Shown piece by piece: positions 29,728 through 39,668 of a stretch of DNA of 64,000 nt. The translations under genes were made by a program, and so were the position numbers. This DNA comes from Vulcanisaeta sp. JCM 14467. GTDB lineage: Archaea; Thermoproteota; Thermoprotei; Thermoproteales; Thermocladiaceae. The notes below the pieces were generated by a model, which saw only the letters and a list, made by a program, of their open reading frames with translations, searched no databases and had not been told where the DNA came from. The DNA is taken from the NCBI RefSeq assembly GCF_001316245.1, contig NZ_BBDM01000007.1:61043-125042 (forward strand). The letters are read 5' to 3'. Numbering within the stretch: position 1 is the stretch's first letter; each line of letters starts with the position of its first letter.

Positions 29728-29786
29728 TGGGGGCGGATGACAGCGGGACACCAGGGGCGGCTACCCGCTCGACACCCCCTGACTCA
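29728..29786 (+). ncRNA. Candidate structured RNA between converging genes
   Basis: GC-rich island in AT-rich DNA. A TATA-like TTTTTATAG at about 29696-29704 precedes it by 26 nt or so, and a T-rich tract follows. Competing stems are visible: AGCGGG with CCCGCT, CAGGGG with CCCCTG, and GGGGG with CCCCC. GATGA and CTGA elements at the ends hint at a C/D-type K-turn, but the C box is poor. It could equally be a bidirectional termination structure for the two convergent genes. Confidence 0.3.
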
Positions 29787-29789
29787 TTT

Positions 29790-32700
29790 TCAAACAGTAT
29801 TACCTGCTCTCTCCTTCACTGTTTCCACATAAATGGCGGGCCTACCGGGTAATGCATTCCTTGCCCTATTTCCAGGGTCATACGTTGGATTCATAGCGTC
29901 CTGTATGACAACCTCAGCGCCAATCCTCGACTTAATGTAGTTACTTAATTCCCTGAATACTCTCAGCTCCATGTCCTTACTCACTATCCTCCTCGGTATT
30001 GTACCATCAACAACCTTGGAGACTATGTTAGCCACCCTATCTGCCATGCGCTTATACTCTGGCTTACCAATAATGGCCCTTATTGTCTCGCCCATGGTCT
30101 TGCCCTCACTAATGAGCCTAATAGCCTCATTGGCAATCTGGTAATACTCATTTGATGGACCCACGTATAAGTAAATGGCCTTTGGCGTGATCTTAGTAAC
30201 CCTGAGTATCTCCTGCACATCCTCCACAGCCCTCTCAATAAGGTCTAGGGCTACGTCCAACTCATCATTTATTAAACCCTCATCATACTCAGGCCAGGGC
30301 TCCAGGGAAACGAAGGTGTCGTGGCCCATCCTATGCCAAAGCTCCTCAGCAATGTGAGGCATTACAGGCTGCAATAACTTAACCCAACGCTCCAGTACGT
30401 ACCACAGGGTCCACCTAACCTCATCCTTATTAACGTTAATTACGTTGACCATCTCCACGTACTTCTCAACCGATGAGAGTAGGTCGAAGAACGCCTTGAG
30501 TACATAACCCCTTATGTTCTCATTATCCATGTCGATTGTTGAGTCGCGTATCGCCTTATTAACCTTGGAAACCAACCACTGGGTTATTAATGAGGCATTC
30601 CTAACATCAACGCTAACCTGTGGTTTACCCTCCTGATTATGTCATTAGCCAGGTTCCAGAACCTAACGAGCCTACTCGCAACGCTGGCCACGTCATCCTC
30701 CCTCCAGTCAAGCGTTGTATCTAGGTCCGTTGCTGAGGCTAGGTAAAGCCTTGCCAGGTCAGTGCTGTACTTCCTCGGTACGTAGGGTAGCGGCAGTACA
30801 TTGCCCAGTGACCTACTCATCTTCATGCCCTCCCTAATGACGTACTCATTAAGTGTTATCGACCTGGGCCAGTACTTCTCTGGGAATATGGCCGCGTGGT
30901 GGAATATGAAGAAGCTAAGGTGACTACTTATCAGGTCAGGACCACTGTGCCTTTCATCCACTGGGTACCAGTAATCAAATTCATTCCTTAGATCCTTAAT
31001 GAACTCCTTATTAACGCCGTAAATTTCAGACACACGGTTAAGGTCACCCTCGCCCAGGAATACGTAGTTGAAGAAAGCCATTATCGCATCCAGGGCCTCC
31101 TTATCAGTACCCTTACTATCTATGACTCTCCTCGCGAACTCGCCGAGCTTCTTATCAAGACCGCTTAACCTAATTTTATGGGCTATTGTGTAATAAGCCA
31201 TGTAAATCGTTGAGTCACTCAGTGACTCAATAATCCAACCCGGATCCCAGGGCAGCCTGGTGCCCAGGCCTCTTTTCCTTGCGCATGGCCTCATGGATAG
31301 CCAGTTGAAGACATCCTCGAAGTTCTTCCTATACTTCACCGGTATTATCCTCATCGAGTTCAGGCATTTGAAGGCCTTGGACTTCCACTCGGGATTGCCG
31401 TAGTTCAGGAACCACTGGTCCTTAATCACGGCTGCTATGACTGGGTTGCCACTCCTCGTGAATACCTTCCTAGGCTCTAACTCGTACATCCTACCCCACG
31501 CACCCTGCTCGCTCAATGCCTTTATCGTCCTCTCCCTAGCCTCGTTGACGCTCAGTCCAGGGAATAACGTGTTCTCCTTCATGACTCCGTTGTAGAACTC
31601 CTCCCTATACACGATCCTGGTCGCCTCATCAAGCTTCTCCCTATCGCCCTGATCCTTAACGCCTAGCTTCTCAACCACGTCCTTGGCTGGGTACTTGCCG
31701 TAATTCGGCAACTTGATGATGCTTATGGGCTCTATTGATTCAACAATCTCCTTAATACCGTACCTCTCCAGCGTCTTCTCATCCTTCTTAAGGTCCACTA
31801 ACGCCACGTAGTCGTAGGGTGCGTGGGCGGGTACGCTATAGACAATGCCTGTGCCCGTGTTCTCATCGATAAAGTTTGCAGGTAGTACGGGAACCCCCCT
31901 ATTAATGAGCGGTGCGATTACGTACTTACCTATTAACTCCTCACCACGTATTGAACCGACAACCTTAACGTCATAGCCCTGGTAGCTCAATTTCCAGGCC
32001 GCTGGTTTCGAGACTATCCACTTCTCACCATTGACATTGGCAATCACATACTCAACATTTGGGTGAACCCACACGTTTGTGATTCCATAAATCGTCTCGG
32101 GCCTTAGTGTGGCAGCTACTAGGTACTCATCGGAACCCTCCAGCCTAAACTTCACCAGGTTGAACTCAAGTATGTCTACGGTTATTTCATCCCCACCCTT
32201 AATATCGTGCTCACCCACCGCCTGGTTTTCGTCAGGTGAGAAGAGGACTACGTGACTGCCCTGCGTTATGTAGCCTGCCTCCCTCAACTTATAATACTGC
32301 CAAATAATGAAGGCGTTGTAGTCAGGGTCACCCGTGGTGAACTGCCTCCTGAAGTCCATTGAGTAGCCCATGGACATGAAGTCCCTAATGTATACTGAAG
32401 CGAAGAATCGGGCTATGTTCCATGGATTCGTGAAAGTACTCAATATTTCCTTAACCTTACCTGGGTCATCGACGTATAGGCTAATGTACCAGGAGTAAAG
32501 CTTTATATCGTCAGGATCGCCCTTCATTATCCTATCGGCCACTGACTGTATTGGTGTACCGGTTATGTGCCATGCTATTGGGAATAGTACGTTGAATCCC
32601 CTGGCCCTCTTATACCTGGCTATTATGTCACCTATTGTAAAGGTCCTGCCATGGCCTATATGTGGCGAGCCTGATACGTATGGATAGGGCACGGTGATGA

Positions 32701-32841
32701 AGTACTTGGGCTTGCCCGGCTTTGGGTCGCATTGAATATGCCCTTCTCATACCACTCCCTCTGCCATTTCTGCTCAATCTCCCTAATCTCCCTCAGAAAG
32801 TCGCCATATAATTCTTCAACCTTCGACTTAAACTCTTCCAT
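29790..32841 (-). CDS. leuS: Leucyl-tRNA synthetase, two frameshifts
   Basis: Class Ia archaeal LeuRS, about 1016 aa after joining three frames (breaks near 30580 and 32690). HIGH motif: MPYPYVSGSPHIGHGRTFTI. The long insert holds the editing domain, with LVAATLRPETIYGITNVWVH and DENTGTGIVYSVPAHAPYDY. KMSKS motif: REGMKMSRSLGNVLPL. The C-terminal anticodon-binding helical domain continues in the last frame, reading MPHIAEELWHRMGHDTFVSL. The ATG at 32841 has GGAGATG upstream and also a TATA-like element about 28 nt away. Housekeeping gene. Confidence 0.95.
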
Positions 32842-32897
32842 TTCATCTCCTGAGAAAGCCCATCATTTTTAATAATTACTATTTCATTTTTAAGCTT

Positions 32898-33338
32898 TTA
32901 ATCGGCACCGCTGACCTCAGCCTCAGATGACTTAGTCTCAGCTAACTCGGCCAGTCTTGATATGAACCTCTCCTCACTAATTATGTCCCTGATCGAGATG
33001 ATCCCACGCAATTTATCACCATCCATAACCACTAAGTGCCTTATCCTGCGATCATTCATTAGCAATGCAGCCTTGTATATGCTGTCCTTAGGACCCACCG
33101 TTACCAAATTACCAACAGTGCCAACCTCAGTGACCTTGGCATTTAAATCCTTGCCGCGAGCCAATGCCCTAATTACGTCCCTCTCCGAAATAACGCCTAT
33201 TGGCTTACCAGCACTATTCACAATGACCAATAGACCCACATTCTCCCTACTCATCAACTCGACGGCATCCTTAACCTTGGCATTTTCACTTATTACGAGT
33301 GGTTCCCTCTTTATTATTTTGTCAACAGTAAAGCTCAT
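32898..33338 (-). CDS. CBS-domain pair protein
   Basis: 146-aa protein made of two tandem CBS motifs. The first is KVKDAVELMSRENVGLLVIV then KPIGVISERDVIRALARGKD; the second is KDSIYKAALLMNDRRIRHLV then KLRGIISIRDIISEERFISR. Such pairs bind adenosyl ligands and act as energy or nucleotide sensors. I choose ATG 33338 (SFTVDKIIKREPLVI) rather than 33353 because a TATA-like AATAAATTAT is centred 25 nt upstream of it. No partner domain is fused, so its target is unknown. Confidence 0.85.
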   Translation of the reverse strand: MSFTVDKIIKREPLVISENAKVKDAVELMSRENVGLLVIVNSAGKPIGVISERDVIRALARGKDLNAKVTEVGTVGNLVTVGPKDSIYKAALLMNDRRIRHLVVMDGDKLRGIISIRDIISEERFISRLAELAETKSSEAEVSGAD

Positions 33339-33464
33339 CGACAATTGCCGCATATGATAATTTATTAACTTTTCGTGTTATTTATAATTATAAAAGATTA
33401 CAAAAATGGCACCGAATAAGATGATAAAATAATTTAAAAAGAGAATGCGATTCTCTATTAAGTA

Positions 33465-34359
33465 ATGGCATATTTAATAAATCAATTCATAATTGGAATC
33501 ACAATCTTCGTAATCCTAATCGAGTTATCAATAATTGGGTTGAGAAGTAAGACAGTGGTTATCCATGAACTAACAAGGTATGCACGTACTGGTGATACCT
33601 GCCCGTTATCCATAGATTTAATTGTGATGAATTCATTAAGGCAGGTATCAGTATCGCCAAGGGGCTTTTATGCGTACGTGACGCTGTACTTCGTTAGGAT
33701 GATAATTCCGTAATACAATTCTTTAGGGGCTACGTTCCCTCATTGAGCAATACTTGGAGAATAATGGATCCTTCACCAAGCATTAGGCTGTTTAACCTAA
33801 CCGTGAGTGGTGATGGTATTGGCGTCACGGATATTTTGGTGCCATATCCATCATCCCTCGAACTACCCAGCGGCCTAATATCGCCCTTTGACATGAGGAC
33901 GGGCGAGCCAATGGGTACGGTTAATTTTCTAAGTATCAAAAGGGCCTTGGCATCAGAGCTTGGGGAGAAGCTCGTCCAATCAATGAGCCTTGCAGAGATT
34001 GTGAGGAGGGTTAGGGTGGACTTATCATTTCATGATGCGTTAGCGCCACGAAATACTCCACGTCACTATTGAAGCTATTAGCTCACGTGGGTATTCAGGT
34101 TAATGGTGAGGTTAGGGTTATCGATGGTTCCGTGGATACTAGCCTAAGGAGGGGAATTAATTGCCCATACCTCTATGGGTATGCGGCGTGTTTGGGTAAG
34201 GCATTTAGGACAACATGGGCCTGGCTAACAATGACTGAGGCGGTCCTCGGTCTTGCTTACGCATTCATACCCTCCATACTCATATTGCTAATAATTATAC
34301 CGATGATATATATACTAATTATATTGTTATTATTACTAATAAAGGTAAGAATCACCTAA
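33465..34359 (+). CDS. Predicted membrane protein of unknown function, frameshifted
   Basis: About 297 aa if three frames are joined (breaks near 33705 and 34060). An N-terminal hydrophobic helix (FIIGITIFVILIELSIIGL) is followed by a soluble region with YFVRDNSVIQFFRGYVPSLS, LASELGEKLVQSMSLAEIV and LLKLLAHVGIQVNGEVRVID, then a C-terminal run of hydrophobic helices (YAFIPSILILLIIIPMIYIL). I recognise no family. The soluble part between two membrane anchors could be a sensor or peptidase-like domain; no catalytic motif is evident. Convergent with the Cas4-like gene, overlapping by 8 bp. Confidence 0.5.
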
Positions 34360-35224
34360 CAACGCTGTATGGACAGTACCTCCTGTGCTCGCAGGTTGAG
34401 CATAGACCCCTACCTGGCGATGGCTTCGGGTTTCTAAGGCCGAGCCAGTAGTCGAGGGAGTAATCCACGTCCTTGAGGAAGTCGTTGAACCCTCTAACAT
34501 TTACCCTATGAATAATAGCATACTTCGTGAGCCTCACAAAATCCTCACCACTCTCTAAACCCCTAATCACTAGGTCTATATTATCAATTACGCGAAAATT
34601 CGAACCCCTAACCAGCTTTATGACCGCGACGCCGCGTGGATTAAGCCCTAGGTAGCTCATCATGTGGAAATAAGACTCGGTCTGCAGTGATTCCCTACCC
34701 CTCACCACCCTCAAATTCGCTGGGTTATTCGTGGTCTTCAACTCCACTATGTATGCGGGCTTATTGTCCAGGTTTATTATTAAGTCGGGTAGGCCTAGGA
34801 TTGGTACGTCCCTCCTAATCATCACGAGGGACACCTCCTGAATAAACGGCTTACTGAAGTCAGCGTAACCAATCCAACTCCTCATTCTTGAATTGAAGAA
34901 GTAAACACCCTCCTCGCCGCGATTAACGATGACTGAGTTCCAACCAAGTTCGAGACCAATGCCATCCTCACTAATGCCAAGCTGCCTCGAATGCTCCTCC
35001 AACCCGTTGATGACCCCCTCATTAACAACCCTACCCTTCAGGTAGTCAAGGTGCAGCCTATATTCGCAGCCATGGACCTGGGAACCAATATAACCACTCA
35101 TTAGGAAGAGGACGCCATGCTTAAGCCTTGGAATTACCACCCTCTCATCACCCCAATACAGTACTGCGGACTCGCGGGACAATTCCATACGTGGTGCAAT
35201 GCCGAGCTTTGGCAAGCGAACCAC
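34352..35224 (-). CDS. Cas4/Dna2-like PD-(D/E)XK nuclease with Fe-S cysteines
   Basis: 290-aa protein. The nuclease core reads PILGLPDLIINLDNKPAYIV then ELKTTNNP, the GxPD...ExK signature, followed by the QTESYFHMMSYLGL helix with the usual Gln/Tyr. An N-terminal Cys (GSQVHGCEYRLHLDYL) and a C-terminal cluster GLCSTCEHRRYCPY supply the four cysteines of a Cas4-type 4Fe-4S site. No CRISPR array or cas gene lies in the window, so this is a solo Cas4-like protein, perhaps for DNA repair or element defence. GTG start with a TATA-like element about 30 nt upstream. Confidence 0.78.
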   Translation of the reverse strand: MVRLPKLGIAPRMELSRESAVLYWGDERVVIPRLKHGVLFLMSGYIGSQVHGCEYRLHLDYLKGRVVNEGVINGLEEHSRQLGISEDGIGLELGWNSVIVNRGEEGVYFFNSRMRSWIGYADFSKPFIQEVSLVMIRRDVPILGLPDLIINLDNKPAYIVELKTTNNPANLRVVRGRESLQTESYFHMMSYLGLNPRGVAVIKLVRGSNFRVIDNIDLVIRGLESGEDFVRLTKYAIIHRVNVRGFNDFLKDVDYSLDYWLGLRNPKPSPGRGLCSTCEHRRYCPYSVVR

Positions 35225-35360
35225 CTAGGGTAATGTAAGTAGTGGGTGTAGGCGTTGTCTATAAGCATTGCGTATTAATTTAATAACCTTGATATAATGG
35301 GTAAACCCGTAATTACCATAATCACCCTAAGACTTATAATCCTAGCGATGAAGCAGCGTT

Positions 35361-36721
35361 GTGGGTAAGGTAAAGATAATCGCAACAATAGGACCGCCTC
35401 AGAGAAGCCTGAGGTATTGAGGGAATTAATTAGGTACGTTGATGGGATAAGGATAAACTTCTCACACGGCAATGCCGAGGAGTGGAAGTCAAGAATACTA
35501 AATGCCAGGGGGTTTAGAGGCGATATCGCGATGCTCGGCGACTTAAGAGGTCCTGGGGTTAGGACTGGGAGTATGAAGCCCATAACGCTTAACGTAGGCG
35601 ACTCCGTGGAGTTTAGGCTTGACGATAAGTCGGATGGAGGTTTCGTGCCAATACCCAGCCCATCATTCTTTAGAGTTATAACAATTGATGATGTGATTGT
35701 GATGAATGATGGCAGGTTGAGACTACGTGTTGATAAGGTCTCCGCAAATAATGCCGTACTAACCGCATTAACCGCGGGTACCATTTCGCAGGAGAAGGCT
35801 GTGGTCATTAAGGGCAAGGATTATCCATTACCGATACTTGATGATTATGATAGGGAGGCCCTTAAGTTTGCTGTTGAGGTGGGCATGGACTACGTTGGTA
35901 TTAGCCACGTTAGGAGTTCTGACGATGTTGAGGAGGTTAGGACTGAGTTGAGGAGGCTTGGTGGTGATTGGGTTAAGCTTGTGGCTAAGATTGAGGGGCC
36001 TGACGCTGTTAGGAACATGAAGGACGTGATCTGCGCTAGTGACTACGTCATGGTTGCGAGGGGTGACCTTGGCATGCACTTCGACCTGGAGGAGATACCC
36101 AGGATACAGAGCTCAATAATTAGGGAGGCCCAGAAATGCGGTGTGCCGACCATGGTGGCGACTCAGTTACTTGAGTCCATGATCGAGCAACCAGTGCCGA
36201 CTAGGGCTGAAGTTGTTGATATAACAAACGCAGTCATGGAGGGCGTGGACTCGCTACTACTGACCGGCGAGACCGCCGTTGGTAAGTACCCCGTGGAGGC
36301 CGTGCAGTGGTTGAGGAGGGTTGCAAGTGAGTATGAAGATGAGGTGCACGTTGATAGGAGCGTCATGGCTAACCTAACAGATAGGCTAGCCCTGGGGATT
36401 GTCCAACTCGCCGAGGACATAGGCGCTAAGATCGTGATTTACTCAAGGGGTGGTAGGTTCGTAGAGGCCATCTCCAGGTATAGACCTAGGGTGCCTACAT
36501 ACGTTGGCGTCAGCGATGAGAGGATACTCAAGAGACTTAGGCTTTATTGGGGTGTTGAACCAATACTCATTGGGAACGTCAGAGACTACGACGAGGGTGA
36601 GAGGGAGACGCTAAATCAATTGATTAGGAGCGGGTTAATCGCGAAGGGTGACTTGGTCCTGTTGACCCACGGAGTCATAGATACGTACAACGACTATAGC
36701 ATAAGAATACTCAGGGTCTAA
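35361..36721 (+). CDS. pyk: Pyruvate kinase, N-terminal frameshift
   Basis: Converts PEP and ADP to pyruvate and ATP. The start region GKVKIIATIGP is in one frame and EKPEVLRELIRYVDGIRINF in the next; a missing G near 35393 joins them. The body shows DLRGPGVRTG, DVVEVRTELR-type TIM-barrel strands, KLVAKIEGPDAVRNM, MVARGDLGMHFDLEEIPRIQ, PTMVATQLLESMIEQPVPTR with AEVVDITNAVMEGVDSLLLT, and GETAVGKYPVEAV. About 453 aa. A TATA-like TTATAATC is centred 25 nt before GTG 35361: a leaderless start. Confidence 0.93.
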
Positions 36722-36722
36722 A

Positions 36723-37121
36723 TTACGCGGCAACGCTCCCACGTATTACTAGGTAGGCTACATACGCAAGCCCCAGGGTTATGACAAGGAAGAGCGCACC
36801 CACCGAAGTGTAGCCCATTATTAATGACCTTACCGTTAGGTATAGGGATAAGGAGGGCATTAACAGGACTAGTGCTAGGCATAGGTAGTTAATGTACCTC
36901 ACATGGCTAAGCCTACCATGTAAGGTACCCGATGGTGCAACGAGCCTTAGTGCATCGCCTAATCTCTTACTATTTGGCTCTACGTAAAGCCTTACATAAC
37001 CAAGCCTCAGTAATTCATCGACAGCCCTCCTCTCATCCTCACTCAATGAGTCATAGACAACCCTACCCCTACTGAGGACCTTCCTAAGTAATTCCTTGCC
37101 ACTCTCACTTAACTCATCCAT
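36723..37121 (-). CDS. Small membrane protein with N-terminal helical domain
   Basis: 132 aa, family not recognised. The first 75 residues are charged and resemble a winged-helix-like region (SGKELLRKVLSRGRVVYDSL, DERRAVDELLRLGYVRLYVE), followed by two or three hydrophobic segments (YLCLALVLLMPSLSLYLTV and SVGALFLVITLGLAYVAYLV). It overlaps the preceding membrane-protein gene by 13 bp and forms a two-gene operon with it, ending next to the pyruvate kinase stop. Confidence 0.6.
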   Translation of the reverse strand: MDELSESGKELLRKVLSRGRVVYDSLSEDERRAVDELLRLGYVRLYVEPNSKRLGDALRLVAPSGTLHGRLSHVRYINYLCLALVLLMPSLSLYLTVRSLIMGYTSVGALFLVITLGLAYVAYLVIRGSVAA

Positions 37122-37627
37122 CTCAGTATCACCTCACTAATTACTTCTGATGAGGATAACTGCCTAAACAATGCATTACGAGACCTGAGTAATTCAACGG
37201 CTGTGTTCAACCTAATGGATACATCGTCAGGACTATCGCCATAAATGACCAGGTAATTACTATTATTATCGCTAATAATGGCTCCAAGACCCATTATATC
37301 GCGAAGTAATGAGGAGTCCAAGGCATTAATTCGCAACGCCGAAACCCACCTGTCACCGAGACGCACCATGCTATCACCAACACCAATACTGACACAAACC
37401 CTACTCACCCTCAGGTCATGAGCACCCTTAGAGGACACGCTCCTCAGTAACTTAACCTTAGCCACCGTGGACTCCTCTCCCTTATTTTTGCCACGCCTAA
37501 TTAACACGAAATATACGACTAACACTATGATTAATACAATAATGAATAGTATGGGACTTATTATGAAGAGAAAGAGAGAAGCCAAAATACCCAAAACCCA
37601 ATACCAATTTCTCCTTAAAAAAATCAC
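37109..37627 (-). CDS. Membrane-anchored protein of unknown function
   Basis: 172 aa. Two closely spaced N-terminal hydrophobic helices (WVLGILASLFLFIISPIL and IVLIIVLVVYFVLI) are followed by a basic RRGKNKGEE linker and a soluble domain of about 115 residues (VCVSIGVGDSMVRLGDRW, NYLVIYGDSPDDVSIRLNTA). No motif I can name. First gene of the pair with the gene overlapping its 3' end; the two proteins probably interact in the membrane. Confidence 0.6.
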   Translation of the reverse strand: MIFLRRNWYWVLGILASLFLFIISPILFIIVLIIVLVVYFVLIRRGKNKGEESTVAKVKLLRSVSSKGAHDLRVSRVCVSIGVGDSMVRLGDRWVSALRINALDSSLLRDIMGLGAIISDNNSNYLVIYGDSPDDVSIRLNTAVELLRSRNALFRQLSSSEVISEVILRWMS

Positions 37628-37903
37628 TAATTGACATCGCCTTAGAGATTCATTAATCGAAGAATTAATTAGTTAATTGGATAAAAAAAGAGAGATATAC
37701 TAAGAGAGAAAGATGTCACTAGTTGTGAATTAATTATTCTAAATCCATGTAGATCTACGTAGAGTCTAACGAAGTGGGTAGGTAATTGCTTTTTTTAGGC
37801 ATGTGATGAATCGCCATAACCAGACATTTTCTGTAATTTAACTTTTATATTGCAAATTAAATTACAACCTTTATAAGAAACCGTAATATCAAAAAAAGAC
37901 AGT
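37628..37903. other. AT-rich gene-free stretch
   Basis: No coding frame. It contains A-rich and T-rich runs (an A7 at about 37684, a T7 at about 37791) and a small palindromic gtagatctac near 37748. A TATA-like CTTTATAAG at about 37869-37877 precedes the purine-rich small frame at 37904. Confidence 0.4.
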
Positions 37904-37975
37904 ATGTCCAAGAAGGGAGAGAAGAAGGAGGAGGAAAAGAAGGAAGGAAAAAAAGGAGAAGAAGAAATAAGTTAA
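37904..37975 (+). CDS. Possible 23-aa Lys/Glu peptide in a pure purine tract
   Basis: ATG 37904 opens a 23-codon frame made almost only of Lys, Glu and Gly (starts MSKKGEKKEEEKK). Positions 37910-37967 are an uninterrupted 58-base purine run on the plus strand. A TATA-like element is about 30 nt upstream and T-rich sequence follows. It may be a real charged micropeptide, or the purine tract itself may be the functional item (structure or terminator), with the frame incidental. Confidence 0.3.
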   Translation: MSKKGEKKEEEKKEGKKGEEEIS

Positions 37976-38094
37976 TGAGTTGATACGAATCATGTGTCAA
38001 TCAAAATTTTCTTATTATTTTATCTTTTTTTATTTATATTTACTTACTTTCACATCCTATCTCCTCCCGTGAAGAAGAAAAACAACGAATTGGC

Positions 38095-38320
38095 CGGCTG
38101 TGTGCCTAGCCACGGCATAACTCCCCTTCTGTAGCATTCGTCTAAGGCCCTACCCGGACCTCACCCGTGGAGATCACAGGTCCCTACTTGGGCCACCGTC
38201 CCCTGCGACCTCTCGGTCGGCGGGTTGCCCCGCGGGGACCCACGGCGATGTGGGGAAGTTTCCTCAGGCGAGCCGTTGCCGGACTCGCCCGGTTGCCTGC
38301 CGTCGCTAGGCACACAGCCG
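38095..38320 (-). ncRNA. rnpB: RNase P RNA, minimal (type T-like) form
   Basis: Catalytic RNA of RNase P. The two ends pair in a perfect 16-bp P1 helix (38095-38110 with 38305-38320). On the minus strand the CR-I region GAGGAAACTTCC lies at 38254-38265 and the CR-V region ACGAATGCTACAGAA at 38128-38142, followed by GGGGAGTTATGCC. Only about 226 nt in total, with too little sequence between CR-I and CR-V for a normal specificity domain. This matches the reduced RNase P RNAs known from Pyrobaculum, Caldivirga and Vulcanisaeta. TATA box at 38344-38353 upstream and a T-rich tract (minus strand) just after 38090. Confidence 0.9.
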
Positions 38321-38343
38321 CGAATTATCTATTCATTAAGCTT

Positions 38344-38353
38344 GATATAAAGC
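38344..38353 (-). promoter_or_regulatory. TATA box of the RNase P RNA gene
   Basis: Minus-strand GCTTTATATC, about 28 nt upstream of the P1 helix. It is back-to-back with the aIF2-gamma promoter (TATA-like tattaaacc near 38396). Confidence 0.55.
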
Positions 38354-38423
38354 TTATTCTGTTCATTGCCTTCCTTCTCATGTGCTGAAATCTTATTAAA
38401 CCCTTAATGCCAATTCGTTTTGA

Positions 38424-39668
38424 ATGGGTAAATACGTATATCCAAACGCCATCATCGCAACCGCAGGCCACGTGGATCACGGCAAGACCACACTAGTGCA
38501 TGCCCTGAGTGGGGTCTGGGTTGCCAGGTATAGTGAGGAGATTAAGAGGGCTATGACTGTTAAGCTGGGCTACATAACAATAGGTCTCTATGAGTGTCCA
38601 TCAATGGAGGGCGAGTTTAGGATCATAAGCGATGGCTTGCTTAAGGATGGTAAGTGCCCCAATGGTGATGAACCAGTACTGAAGAGGAAGGTCTCAATAC
38701 TAGACGTGCCTGGGCATGAGGTGTTGATAAGCACGATGATTTCGGGAATCTCCTACATAGACGCGGCCTTACTGGTCATTGATGCATCAATGCCAGTACC
38801 CCAGCCGCAGACCGAGGAGCACTTCACGGCACTCACAATAATGGGCCTCAATAAGTTAATCGTTGTCCAGAACAAGCTGGACCTAGTAAGTAAGGAGCAG
38901 GCCCTGGAGAATTATAAGCAGATTAAGCAGTTCCTGAGCAATACCTGGGCCAGCAACTCCCCGATAGTGCCCGTATCCTCACTGCATAAGGTGAATATTG
39001 AGGCCATATCATCACTAATAGACAAGTTAGTGCCACCCAAGGAAACCTCAAGTGGTGACTTTAGGATGCTCATCCTAAGGAGCTTTAACGTCAATAGGCC
39101 GGGCACTCCACCGGATAAGTTGGTTGGTGGTGTGCTTGGTGGTACGGTTATCAAGGGGTCGGCTAAGGTTGGTGACGAAATTGAAATAAGACCAGGCCTT
39201 AAGTTGGGTAATAAGTATGAGCCGATAATCACGAAGATAGTCAGCATAGCCATCGGCAATGAGCATATTGATGAAGCTAGGCCAGGTGGCCTAGTGGGTA
39301 TTGGTACCGAACTTGATCCAGCACTAACGAAGGCGGACTCCCTGGTTGGCAGTGTTGTTGGTAAGCCTGACACGTTACCGCCCGTGTGGACTGAATTAAC
39401 CCTTGAGTTTCATAAGATCGAGAAGCCTGACGACCAGGCGTTGAGGGAGGTCACGTTTAAGCCCAAGGACGTGGTCATGGTTCACGTTGGCTCGGCAGCC
39501 GTCATGGGCATTGTTAAGGGGTTCCACGGTGATAAGCTCGACGTAATACTTAGGAAGGCTGTATCGGCGGAGGAGAATTCCAAGGCAGTGATTACTAAGC
39601 AGGTTAATAATAGGTGGAGGATTGTTGGTTATGGGATACTGAAGGGTGGTAATGCCGTCCTCGAATAA
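38424..39668 (+). CDS. eif2g: Translation initiation factor 2 subunit gamma
   Basis: GTPase subunit of aIF2 that carries initiator Met-tRNA to the ribosome. G1 AIIATAGHVDHGKTTLVHAL, switch region EEIKRAMTVKLGY, the zinc-knuckle region with Cys pairs (LYECPSMEG and DGKCPNGDE; only two Cys visible), G3 DVPGHEVLISTMISG, G4 VVQNKLDLVS and G5 VPVSSLHKVN are present, plus domains II and III (ARPGGLVGIGTELDPALTKA). 414 aa, full length. The TATA-like element is about 28 nt before ATG. Overlaps the next gene. Confidence 0.97.
   Translation: MGKYVYPNAIIATAGHVDHGKTTLVHALSGVWVARYSEEIKRAMTVKLGYITIGLYECPSMEGEFRIISDGLLKDGKCPNGDEPVLKRKVSILDVPGHEVLISTMISGISYIDAALLVIDASMPVPQPQTEEHFTALTIMGLNKLIVVQNKLDLVSKEQALENYKQIKQFLSNTWASNSPIVPVSSLHKVNIEAISSLIDKLVPPKETSSGDFRMLILRSFNVNRPGTPPDKLVGGVLGGTVIKGSAKVGDEIEIRPGLKLGNKYEPIITKIVSIAIGNEHIDEARPGGLVGIGTELDPALTKADSLVGSVVGKPDTLPPVWTELTLEFHKIEKPDDQALREVTFKPKDVVMVHVGSAAVMGIVKGFHGDKLDVILRKAVSAEENSKAVITKQVNNRWRIVGYGILKGGNAVLE

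Noticed and set aside
37803..37840. A perfect GTGATGA C-box word in the AT-rich spacer.
   Set aside because: No CTGA D box at guide distance on either side; one box alone is not a C/D sRNA.
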